A stretch of DNA of 64,000 nucleotides from Certhia americana (taxonomy: Eukaryota; Chordata; Aves; Passeriformes; Certhiidae). The stretch spans positions 28,529,962 to 28,593,961 of the forward strand of contig CM031864.1 of NCBI GenBank assembly GCA_018697195.1. Reading direction: 5' to 3'. A program made the position numbers and the translations under genes. The first letter of the stretch is position 1. Every line of letters begins with the position of its first letter. Of this stretch, positions 1 through 11,900 are shown piece by piece. Below the pieces are notes generated by a model that made no database searches, was not told where the DNA came from, and was given only the letters and a program-made list of their open reading frames with translations.

Positions 1-1019
1 CTGGAAATACTTGGGGGTGAGAGTTTCTCTGCTTTCCCTGTGCAGCTATGAGGCAAAGTTTCCAACAGCCTGCTGAATTATCTCTTCTGCTGTGGAGATT
101 GCTTCTTGGCAGAGTGGGAGAGTCGAGTAGCTTAACTTCCAAATCAGATGAATAGAATTCTCAGTGGGATTGAATTATTTTTAGATGTTGTTATCACTGG
201 GTTTTCTTAGGCCAGTGTTTGATGCTTTTGGATGAGATGACAAACCTGCCCTGACCTATTCCTGATTGCATGTGTGGTTGTGCACCATTGCTCCCTGCCC
301 ACCTCTCTTTTCCATCCCTGTTCCCCTAAACCTGTGATTCTGAGGGCAACTTGGACCAAGCTCCGTCTCGTTAAGTGTGAACCTCAATCTGTCTCTTTTC
401 AAATTTCATCCTAAGTAGTTTATCCTACCAAATATTTTGTACTTTTTTGATTAAGAACATAGTCTCATCAGTTCGGGCAGTTTGAGTAATAATTTACATC
501 CTCTTGTCTGAGGGTGTTTGTTTAAGCAGGAAAATTCCCACTGTTTTCCAAGAAGCTCCATGATGATTCTTAAAGCTCAGACGCTCCATTATATTTAGGT
601 ATAAGAACAAAAAAAGTCTATTTTGTGTTGAAATAAGTATTTAAGAGAAATACATACACAATAAGAAAGCAGTAAAGGTGGTTTTGTCTTTTTAGTGATG
701 CAAGGTGCTTTATAAATATTGGTGAGGATTTCTTGTCTATAGGAGTAAAAGGAAATAAAACTTTTATTTGGGTGGAATTGTTGCAGATAGAAGTTTATTT
801 TTCATCACTACATCATTTTTATATCTGGTATTTAAAAGCATCTCCTTTGGCAAATGGAAGTTGTAAAATGTGTGAATTTTTCATGCTGCTCCCTGTAAGC
901 ACTGGCCCTGCATGAAGTGCCAGCACAGAGTAAATATTGCAAATGTTTTCAACTCTCTTGAGGATGACCAATAAGCACACCTTTGAATAAATTTTTGTCT
1001 TTACATATGTTCTTACCAT

Positions 1020-1135
1020 GGTTTTTTTTGTAGGTTGTTTGTTTGTTTGTTTGTGGTGGGTTTTTTTCTTTGTTGTTTGGTAGGGTTTTGGTTTTGTTTG
1101 GTTGGGGGGGTGGGGGGGTGGTGTTTGAGTTCTTT
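1020..1135 (+). repeat. G/T-rich low-complexity patch with G-runs
   Basis: The strand is nearly free of A and C. It starts with a TTTG-type tetranucleotide run and ends in two 7-G runs separated by one T (about 1103-1119), flanked by GG pairs. The G-runs could form a G-quadruplex on this strand. A similar patch lies at 1725-1865 and another at 43125-43240. Confidence 0.8.
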
Positions 1136-1724
1136 TAATAATCAACTCTGGATAGCCTTATTCAACCCCAGATAGAAGATTTGTTTCATTGAGGTATAGA
1201 TTATGTTCAATTAAACCAAGACCATGTTCTGTGTTAAAGCAGTACCAATTTAAAACTGTACCTGCACACATAAACAAATATTCACAGTCCTTCTCTGAGT
1301 GGGATTTGGGATTATTCAGTATAAATACTTCTGGACCCCTGCTGAATTGGGTCAGCTTTGTCTCATTTGCCCTTTAGGGGAAAAGCCAAATTATTTCATG
1401 TTTGCAATTTGAGTAGACTGAGAGGTACTGGACTGAAGCCAGAGTCCACCAGATCTGAATTCCTGTGACTGGGTTGGTTACCTTTTATGTTGAGAGGTCA
1501 GAATATACAAAAGTGCTTTTGAAAGTGCTGTACATCCTCTACTTGAATTCCAGCAATGGCCCCAAGAGAAGCCCAGGATCATCTATTGATTACAGGATTT
1601 TTTTCAAAGGCACTTTTCAATACCAAGACCAAAAAAAGTGCAGTATCATGGGCAAAATGTGACTGGTACACACAGCTGAAAGCACTTCTCTTTTGACAGT
1701 ACCTTTTCCCCCAGCACATTGTGT

Positions 1725-1865
1725 ACATTTGTGGGGTTTGGTTTTTTGTGGGGTTTTTTTGTTTGGTGATTGTTGTTATTGTGTTGTGTTTTGATTTGGT
1801 CTTGTTTTAGAGAGGTTTGTTGGTTTGGTTTTTTGGGTTGTTTTTTTTTTGTAGTTTTTTTTGCA
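1725..1865 (+). repeat. G/T-rich low-complexity patch
   Basis: The stretch alternates T-runs with GG and GGG and contains almost no C. Its composition matches the patch about 600 bases upstream. No coding or RNA gene feature is visible in it. Confidence 0.75.
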
Positions 1866-2094
1866 GTATTTAGATATCAGGCCTTTTCCATTTTATCAGG
1901 AGAATGTAGCAGCTTTCACCCATGAGGAGCCTCTAGCTGGCAAGCCTCTGAAACTGAAGAGCAGTCTTAAATGTAATACTGCCTTCAGATGCAGAAAGCA
2001 TATTGCCCTTCCTTTGTTCCCTCTGTCTCCATAAGTTTTCAGTACTTGGCTAGACCAAGTCAGAATTAGGCTGACCTAGTGTTGGCAGCACACC

Positions 2095-2155
2095 TCCGTC
2101 GAACAGGAGATGATCCCAGAGGCTCCCTTCAACTAATATGGTTTTGGACTGTGGT
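2095..2155 (+). mobile_element. CR1-like LINE 3' fragment (degraded)
   Basis: The stretch reads like the 3' end of an avian CR1: an ATGATC..CAGAGG..CCCTTC core followed by a degraded AAC/TGG tail. This is the usual layout just before the terminal short repeats. It is short and diverged, so the call is tentative and based on remembered CR1 consensus. Confidence 0.4.
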
Positions 2156-2797
2156 TGTTGGGTGAACAATTGTAGTTTGAAGACAGATTCTTTGAAGATT
2201 TGTTTCATTTTTAGATCCTAAGCAGATTTTTAAATTGAGCTTTGCTTCTTACTGTAAGAATCAATATTACTTACTCAATACTCTAACTGATAACTGATAT
2301 CTGAAGCCACTGGTGCATGAAATGCTTTGAAATTTTCTATTCTAGCTAGTCAGATTATTGAAATTATTAATTATTTTAAGATTTAATATGCTATATCTAA
2401 ATTAAAAAGGAAAACCTGGCTGCAATTGTGGGTTCAGTAGAAGCTCATAATATAAGACCTCTGTACTTTTAAGCACACCAAGAATTATAAACATGGCATG
2501 TAGAGGGGAGGTAGGAACAAATAGTGATATTGAAGATTGCTCCATATTAAATGATAATTGTGGGGTTTGGATCTCCTGTATAATAGTTGGAATCCATTGA
2601 AGTGCCCCAGTAATGTGAGTAGTGCTAATTATTCTTGGAACTGTCATTGACAATCCAGCCCTGCCTTTTTTCCTACTCAGAGAAATCCCAGTCCAGCCCG
2701 TCCTGTGAGAGCTGTGTTTGGACTCAGTGACAGTGCATTGAGTGATTCATTACTGGCATGATTCTCTCTGTTTCACTTCTGCAACTTATCATTTTAG

Positions 2798-2907
2798 GGC
2801 TTCTTCAGTAAGCGCCTGAAAGGATCCATCAAGAGGACAAAGAGTCAATCCAAACTGGATAGGAATATAAGTTTCCGCCTGCCCTCTCCCAACAATTCCG
2901 AGGACAG
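2798..2907 (+). CDS. RASAL2: RASAL2 exon A: basic N-terminal segment
   Basis: The exon encodes residues 1-37 of the visible chain, starting [20 protein letters not shown]. This is the family's conserved basic, Ser/Thr-rich segment before the PH-like region. The acceptor is atcattttag and the donor gtaagg. It starts in phase 0, so an upstream coding exon exists outside the window. It ends two bases into an Arg codon completed at 11585. Confidence 0.95.
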
Positions 2908-5900
2908 GTAAGGTGCTATGTGTCCACAGAGCTGATTTGCAGCACGTGAGTGCACTCAGGGGAGGAGAGCCAGGAAGGGGATTTATTGTCCAGCTGGTAT
3001 GAGGGGGGGGGGGGGTGTGGGGCTGCCTCTGGCACGTCAGAAGTTTAGTGTGCAGTGTACTGCTGATACAGGATGAAAAACTGCTGCTCTTCACTGCAAA
3101 GCTCAGGTTAAGCAGATGGATTCCAGTACCTTTTCCTGCATCTGTTTCAAATAAGCTGCAGGCTTCCAATTCCATGATACAAAACCATGGGTTTGGTCAG
3201 CTAGAGAGAAATTTGCCTTGCTGCATGCAGTGCTTGCCCTGCAGGCCAGTGCTGTGGTGAGATGAGGAGTTGTTTTGGTGCGAGCAGGGTGGTTCCACCA
3301 GTGCTGGCACAGCCCAGAGATGTGCAGTGCAGTTCAGGCACGCTGAGGACCCTTTCAGTGTTGGTGTTTTGGTTACTGCAGTGTTACCACAAGAAACAGA
3401 TGATCTGTTTTTCAGAAAACTGTAAAACTCAGTAATTTCTGACCATCTTTGTGCTCCATTTGGTGTATCTTAGCTTGTTTAGCTTTTTGCTGGAGATCCA
3501 GGCTTTGAATGGATTGTATATTAGGCAAGCAAAGGCTCTTACACAGTGTTTCCTAACTATTTGCAAAGTTTCTTGATTGTTTTTATTAAACATATTCTGT
3601 GTTACATTCCATGGTAGCCCAGCAGGAGAAGTAGATAGAGTGAAAAATAAGTTGGCCTGTACTCAAGGCCACGGCAGGCTTCTGTGATTTGACATTGTTC
3701 AGTGCATTTTCCCTTCTCCTTTAGCTGAGCTGAATTCATTAGTTGTATCTGTCATGCTGTGCTGCTTCAATCAAGGATGCTGCCTTCTCCATCCGAAAAG
3801 CAAACCATAAAATCACAGAGATAGCAAGGCTGTGGATGTTGGAAGTCTGTTAACATCAGGAATTACAGAAAAGCCTGCTGCTTACCAGATGTGACTAACC
3901 ATCTAGATGGCCTTGCTCCTGTAGTCCACCCAGGCTGCTTTGATGCAAGTTTTCCTATAAATCTCTGTATTTTCAGGGTGTTGCAACATGGCTATAAAAG
4001 CAACTCATGAACATAAGCATCTTAATGTCACCAGGAATCAAGTACATGTTATTTTTACCCTTGTTTGAAAGCAGCTTTGCTTGAATTTTTGTAATGCAAA
4101 AGTTTTGTTGCCATAGATAATCTGGTTGTCCTTCCTTGGTACTCATGCTGGATACTTGCTTTTGTACTGTCAGGGAAGCACTGTTGTTCTGGGAAAGCCA
4201 ATAAATATAGCCATAATTAATTCCTACATCTTTGGCTTAGGACATGATGTTACACACAGCAAAGCTGCTTTCTCTTAAAGAGCAGACCCTCTTCTACTCC
4301 TTGCCAGTGTGGACACAAATTTTCAACTAGACTCAAAATGAAATGTGAATTTTCTCTGATGGCCTGAAAGCACAAAAGCATAAAATCCAGGTACTTAATC
4401 ACACTGGTGGCATTATTGAACATAGAGCTGACTTGTAATTCATGAGAAGGAATTTCCACTCTCGCCTTCTGTTCTCCCCCATTCTGTATGAGCCTCTCCG
4501 TCTGTAGCAGTAAGAGCTTTTCTGTCCTGCCCTAGTGACTCAGCCCTTTCCCATTTCAAGCTGGTGATTTTAGGTGATGTTATGGTGTTACACAGGTTTT
4601 CAGGGCCAGGTTGACTGATAGCATCTCCCTTTTCTTGCTCTGACAAACATGAGAGCCCTGCCTTCAAAGTATTATACAGCTTTATAAATTAAAAGCCTGC
4701 ATGGATTAGAAGGAAATAGAGGCTGCTGTCATACTGCCTCCTAATGCTTTTGGGTTGTTTGGGACCTGTCAACAAAGTGGAGATTTTATAGATAAATACC
4801 TCTAAAATTCTGGAGTAAGGAAGATTAGTTATCCTGGTGCATATCAAGATTTGGGATACTGTAACATTGCATGCCATGCTGGATGGTGACAAAGAATGGA
4901 TGCTGCCTGTTCAGAGTTGATTTGAAACAGAGAGGAGTTAGGAATGCTGTAGGGAACAGGGATGGAGATGAGATGCAGATTTTTTTGTAATCAGATTTTC
5001 TGTTTCAGCAGAAAGCAATTGGCCAACATACCTTTTCTGTTTTAAACTTTATTTCAGTGTGTCTAGGTTAGTGGATAAGGAGAGAAGAGGGTACTGGTGC
5101 CTATCTAGAAACATGGATCAGCATCCAGGTGTCCTGTAGAAATAAATCCACAATCTCTCAGTCCGTAATTCACATCCTACCAGTGTTTGCTGGTGGTTTT
5201 TTGTACTTGAATACATGTATGTTGTCTTTACAAGGCACTGATGTGGTAGGACTTAGACTGTGCTCCATTGTAAGCCACGGTAGGTGGGAATGAGGCTCTT
5301 CAATGTGTGGCTAGTGCAGCATCTTATCGGGTTGCCAACATGAGATGACCTGGCACCATGCCATTGTAGCATCTTTCACAGCTTTTCCAGCCTGTTTCCT
5401 CCTGCATCCTTTGAGCTTTTCAACTCACACATTCATCTGTAATGTTTTCTTAGTGTCTATAATATATAAAACATGTAAACAAGCGTGGGAAAAGACTTAA
5501 GGAAATTTTTTTTTAAAAGGAGAGATGACATTTATATTTCCAGTTTGTGGTCAGGAGTTTGAGAATGTCTCCAAGAGGACCAGCAGTTTTGTTTATAGAG
5601 AGTGAGAGGGAAGATGATTGCGACTGGCTGCATATCGTGTCGGTGACTGCAGCAAAGCTCTGCAGACAGCTGGGAGGGCTTTGCCCTGTTGGGATTTACA
5701 GCCACGTGGGAATCCTCCTGCTTTGCTAAAAGTCATTTTATGGCATTATAAGCCAGTCAAACCGGGGCTCGGAATGGGCTCCCGCGGGGCACAGGGAAGC
5801 AGGTAGCCATGGCTCTGGGCTTCATGGTCAAACGGTATCACTCCTCCAGCCACAGCTTCTTCTACTTTCGGTAAGTTCCCACTCCTCCCTCCTTCCCTCC

Positions 5901-8900
5901 TTGCAGTGAGAAAATAGCACAGGTCGTGTAAATAATAGAAGCAAAACCTGCTGTGTTTTTCAGGTTCATTCTAATTTAATGCTGGTTTTCAAAAAAAAGG
6001 GTGTGGTATTTTCACCCTGATTTAGCTGTCAGGATAGGAATCTGTGTTACACAATGCCTTATTAAGGTTTGACTCACTCCCAGCCTGCATTCATTCAGCA
6101 TATCTGTTGCTATCAGCACACTGGAGTGTGGGGAAAGGGGAGGAGTGGCTTCTTTCTGGAGGGATACCTCACTCCTGGTTTGGTGAACTTAGTTCTTTCA
6201 GCGGTTGTTTGGTTTTTCACTTAAAACTGAACAAGACCCCAGTGTTTGTCGCAAACCTCCCCCTTAGTTCTGGGCTGCTCTCTCCCACCTGCAAGCTCAC
6301 TTGACCCCTTTATAAATACGTATTTCTTAATGGTTGATGCCTCTCTGCAAACTCCTCCATGTAGCATTCACTTTGAGTTTAGCAGGAAAATGAAACTGAA
6401 TCAATTAAGCATTTCTGGTCCATCAAAACAAACCAATTGCAAATGTTAATAGCTGAGACCAGAGGAGGGAGGAGAACTCTCCTACTGTGAAATTCAGCAG
6501 CCTGGTTGGCTGAACCCTGAGAGGTGTCTGTTAGACAAGCTGTGATCCACAGGGAGAGCAGGCAGGCAGGGAAGGGCTTTGCAAATCCAAGATTCAAACA
6601 ATGAGGCTTTGGGTAGGACATTGCCAGAAAAGACCAGAATCTCAATGGAAGATTAGAACAATATACTCAGAAAAACACAGTGTTTAATCACACCTTAGTG
6701 TGACTTGCAGATAAATAAGTTACCCTAAGTTTCTAATTTTTGAAAGAAAAAAAAAATTAATAATAAAACTGGTTAGACTTGTAGAATTGTTGACCAAGTA
6801 ATAGGATGTTCAGATAATTGTCAGTTGGAAAATGAAGAGGGGTGTGGTGCCTACAAAATGATCGTTTGGAAAGGGAAAAACCTGGTGCTGCAGCACGGGC
6901 AGAGCACAGGTGAATTGCAGGTGATGCTGGAGATGGTAGGGTCCTGTTCCACATCCACAGGGTTGGGAGCTGGGATAACAGCAGAAAGTTCAATGCATTA
7001 CAGTCCAGGCTCTCTCCTGTGACTTTGCAGAGTGGCTAAGTATTGAATTCGATTTTCTGCTCTCAGGGAGTGTCTCCCAGCACATGTGGATTGCTGGAAT
7101 TATTTGAACTGTGGAGATGAACAGCTTGGTGTAAGGTCAGCTGGAGATTTTACTGTAGCTGAGTGCTTGGGCTTAGTTCTTTCCTTTTACACCAGTTTGG
7201 TAAAGGAAAGTTCATTTTTAAACTTTTTTTTTTCTTTTGTGTTATTGATGTCCACAGATTTGTTTTACTAGTAATATAGTGCTCTCCCTGGTAAGCTCGG
7301 TAATTGGAAGTCTTTTGTGCCTTGTAGGTTGGCTTTTAAATAGGTCAAGATCAGCAGGAGAGCTTCATAACCAGAGCAATTAGGATTTTAACCATTTATT
7401 CTACATGCTTTATAGACAGTAGAATATAATAGAACTTTGCTAATAGGCTGCTGTGTGCCATGGGCAGCCACTGAAAGCCAGAGGTTTCCAGTTCTCGGCT
7501 TACAACTGAGATTTTCCTGTCATGGAAAATTACTAAATTATGGTGTGCAAGGAGAGAGGGTCAGCTTGGGGCTGGGCCAGCAGGATGGGCTGGTTGGAGA
7601 GCTCTTTTTCAGTGGCAGTTGCATGCTGCTGCCAGGTCAGTGTTTTAGGGCATTGTCTGGGCTCTGATTTATGAGGAAATGATGCAGCTCTGAAGACCAG
7701 TACTCCAGAACATGTGAAAAGAGGTGAGAAGTTTTAAAATGTTCCCTGACATGCTCCTCCTCTGTCTGTTTTTCCTATGGGAAAGCACTTATGGAGAATG
7801 TGTAAAAATTATTTGGTGCTTTGGTAATTGTTTGAACCGTGTTTCTTTGCAACCTCTGCTGTTAGCAGGCATAGATAGAAAAAGCAACAGGATAAAAAGT
7901 TGCTCATGGGAGGTTAGTTGTAATTTAAAACACGATTTGTGTTGTTAATGGAGCTGTTTAACAGAAACAGATTTGTACAAACAACCCTTCCCCCACTTTT
8001 TGCATGTGTAATCTTCCTGTTTACAGTAATCTGCTTCCCTGGGATTACCTCTCTGCTGACAGAGTCTGAGCAATACTCATTTTCCCAGTAGCTTCCTATC
8101 TAATACATGAAGGGCCCTGTTAATCCAGCCCCTTTGCTGGACACTGGGACATGAATTAGTGGCATCTATGCCAAAAGGAAGCCAGCAAGCAATTTTCTTC
8201 CTTATTACAGATTCAGCATATCAGCTGATCCTTTAAAGTAGTAGAGAAGTATTATTTCCGTATAATTATTGCCTATATTGATTGGGATGCTGCTGATATA
8301 GGCACAAGTCAGAGATTTGCTTTGCAGTTCTATCAATAGATGAAATCTATAATGTGGTGCTCACAAATGCATGTACTTGTGTTTGTAAATGCATGTGGTT
8401 GCATCTAACCAACAGCTTTAGGATGTTCTGATGTTTATGGAAGATAAAGTGCCAATTCTAAGCCACTTAATCAGTTTATTGAGCTGTTTTAAATATGGTA
8501 ACTTCAAAGGATTACTGCAACAGACTGACATTTGTCTGCCACGGACCCTGAGTCAACAAAACTACCAGTGCTCCAGCTGCTCTGCAACAAACCCAAATGC
8601 TCACAGCCCACTAGTCAGAAGAGCAATGGAGCAGAAGAGATGCTCCTAAAAGGTGTGACTTGCAAGAGGGGATATGCAGGCTTGGAGTACATCTGCTGTG
8701 TGTACTACCTTTGCCCCTGCCCTGTTCCCAGAGGCTGTTTGGAGGCTTTCTTGGAAGCTTCCTTGCTCTCTCATGTTGCCTTTAATGTCTGGATCTCATC
8801 AAACTCATAGGAAAGGTGAAGGAGGAGCTTCTCTATCTGGGAATGTCACCCTAGCCACGCCTGTGGAGAGGCCTCCCCTCACCTGCTGCCTCTGCTGGCT

Positions 8901-11900
8901 GCCAGCCCCCCCTAATCTCCATAGGGAATGCTGTGCCTTGGCAACCCAGGAGCATGCAGGAGCCTCTCCTGGTACTGTGGCACCAGTAGGAGCACAGCTG
9001 ACAAGGAGGGAGCTTTCCTCACCATATCTGTGGCTGCTTTCCTGGCCCCAACCTATCTGCCTGGCATGGTGTTCCTCCGAAATCTGTAACCTGAGGCTTG
9101 AGGAAGAACTCCTCTTGGATTTGTTTGTGCCTTTCTTCCTCTCCGGGACGGATTTGTTGTCTGAAATGTAGCCCAGAGCAAGAAGTTTGGAGGGAAGGGC
9201 TGTAGCATGTGGCACCGCTATGATCTGGGGATGCTCTGCTGAGTGGCTGTACAGTTGTTTCGTGTGGGTCTGCTTGCCTTGTCTTGCTCCAAGTGCAGCC
9301 TCCGCTTAACTGGAATTTGAAAAATGTCTTTTTCTTTTTTTTTATTCCTTTCTTCAGTAATTATTTCTCTTTATCTCCTCTTCCCCCTCTTTGTGCTTAC
9401 TCCATGCTTTCTTCCACTCACCGGGAGCTGGCTGCAGGCTCTCAGTACTTTGTGAGGACAGGAATTGCTCAGAGTTTGAGGGAGGGACAGAAGCCAAATG
9501 ACCTCAGCAGTGCTTTCTTGAGAGGAGAAATTAGAGAGGATTTTGCAGAGATGACATTAAAGTGGCGTATTGTGGTGTATTTATTTTAGACCTTCCCTAT
9601 CTTAACTGCAGCGAGTGCTCAATTATACATGGTTGAGGTTTGGGTTTGCAGTGGTTCAGCTGCTGCTGGAACCTGTTAGAACAAAGCACAGCACAGCCAA
9701 CACTCCTACTGGGGCTGCTGCTTTGCATCTGAAATCAGTGTCTCTGGAATATTCCTCCCATCAAAGGGTTTTGCTGCCTGCACTTAGGTCATTCAGTATA
9801 TTAAATGGGAAGAAAGTTTTGCCTTAGTGTTTAATAAATCTTACCGTGTGTGAATCTACTCCAATACCTTCAGTGTTTCATTCCATACAAAAGAGCAGCC
9901 AGATGAACTCTGCTTATTGCATTGCCTTTGTGGTACTCAAGGTTTTGTTAAGCAGCCTTGTTAAGATACCTTTTCCAAATGTTTGGTTTCTGCCTCTGAG
10001 TTTCCCTATAGAATTGCTCACAGGTAGAAGGGGTTTGATTTTGCTAAGGATAAAGAATGTGAGGAACTTTTTTTTGTATATGTGAGGGAAGTATGCAAAA
10101 ACTAATTATTTTTCAAAATTGGGGAAGCTGTTAGAGGTAGCTGTGCTTTTCTTTCTGCTATAAATAACATTTTTTAACATTTTCCATTTGATACTGGGAA
10201 TTGAATAAAAGAGGAAATACTGTGAGGAAGAACACAGGAGCACTGTCTTTCTCTGAGTGATGTGTAGAGAGCTGATGCCTCTCTGCTTCCACATCTGTTC
10301 CTTGTGCCCAGTCACACGTGCTGGATGGGCAGCCACATTTATGGGCTCACCTTCAGGGATCACTGAATACAGGGACTTCAATATCTTAACAAAATCTAGA
10401 CCTGCCAGGTCAACAGCTCCTTCTCTGGTAAGCCAGAGAAGGCTTACCAGAGAAGTAAGCCTGTCCTCTTCCTCCTTGTTGGTCAGCTGTGAAGGATTTG
10501 ACTGAATTCCTGCTACAGGAAAAATAAGATATGTCTGCACATGATGTTTACTTCGAGATGTAAGTTGTGCCTCAGGTGTTATATGACTGTTGCAGAAGCC
10601 TCTAGGGCAGGTGTCAGTTTGGAGGCAGAAGGAGCAGAGGTAAAGCCACATCACCTCTAAATTGGGCACATTTTGCAGTGCTGCTCGACAGCAGAGCTTC
10701 TCACTATGCACAAATGTTGCATCAAATCATATTGGGAGAGTACAGAAAGGGTTAAAACACATTTGATAACGTCACTGCTGATTGCCAAAAGCTGTGGCAT
10801 AGTGGAGGGAGGGAAATGTTCTCTGAGAAGTGTTCAAGAACTGGTGGGGACAAAGAGAAAACTGTCTTGATAAAAAGGTGCTGTGAATTTGGGAGATTTC
10901 AGCTCTGGTGCGGCTCAGGGATTTACAGGACAATCAGCTGAAAAGAAGAAGCAGTATATTTTAGTGAGAAGTTAAAAGAGAAAGAAAGTATCCAAAAAAT
11001 TGGAAATTCAAACTGGAAGAAGCAGCTGAAAAAGAAAAGGCAAAATGACTGATTTGAGCAATCGTGAAGTGGGAAGGAATTTGTGTATTTGACTTTAGTG
11101 TAAATGCTTTGTATGTTAAAAATCAAGTGTATTGTGAAGGGTCATCTGCTCTAACGAGTAATCCTCATTCTGCATTGGTTACAGATTTAGGGATCCATGT
11201 GTTCTTTGCTGCTAATACACAACATCTGTCTATTAATGTAGCTAGTATATAGCTAATAAGTATTTTCAGTATTGCATCCAAGGCTACCTATGGACTTTTT
11301 TTTAAATTTCAGCAGTTAAATTCTGAATTTTTTGCTGTTGTTATTTCACTAACAACTTGGCAGCTCTAATTTCTAGGTCAGTGGGAATCGACTTCCTAGG
11401 CTGGATATTCCCTTGGGAGTCTGGGGTTACTGGCCTAATGTTATTTTCATAAGGTTTGCAGACTAATTGTGGAGTTTGCTCTGAATAACCACTGAGACAA
11501 GCTGCAGCTTTGTCTGGTATCTTGCCAGCTCTTTTTGGTAATTGTGAGAAAAAAAAGGTATTTCCTTTCCTCCTTGTCCTACAGACCACGTGAGCTGCCC
11601 AAGCTGAAGGAGTCCCGTTCCCATGAGTCTTTACTGAACCAAGCCAGCACCATAGAGACTCTGGACTTTGCGGCAGAAGAAGCAGTCTTTGTCAAACCAC
11701 TTCACAACAGTATCCTTGGACGAGAATTCTGCTTTGAGGTAGGGACAGGCTCCAAACAGGCAGCTGCCAGTCCCCCTGAACCCTTGGGGAATGCTGCTCC
11801 GGGACTGGGGGACTGGAAAACAGAGCTGCAGCCACTGAGGTTTGGGTGGGACTGTTGAGCCACCATGTGACTTTTAAAGTCCTTGAGGCTAATGGCATCA

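Larger units (their letters stand above)
1..2797 (+). other. RASAL2: RASAL2 upstream intron (partial, 3' end)
   Basis: This stretch precedes the first recognisable coding exon and ends in a normal acceptor (atcattttag). I see no exon of the long RASAL2 N-terminus (the PH-domain part) here, so those exons lie before the window. It holds two G/T-rich low-complexity patches (about 1020-1135 and 1725-1865) and a probable CR1 3' fragment near 2095-2155. The short ORFs here look like chance. Confidence 0.75.

Noticed and set aside
3801..3960. Possible further CR1 copy (aaatcacagag ... ttggaag)
   Set aside because: Only a few short words match. Divergence is too high to support by eye.
8674..9215. 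Overlapping 165- and 136-codon ORFs on both strands
   Set aside because: Both strands are open because of low stop density in a GC-rich piece. Neither translation resembles a known domain.
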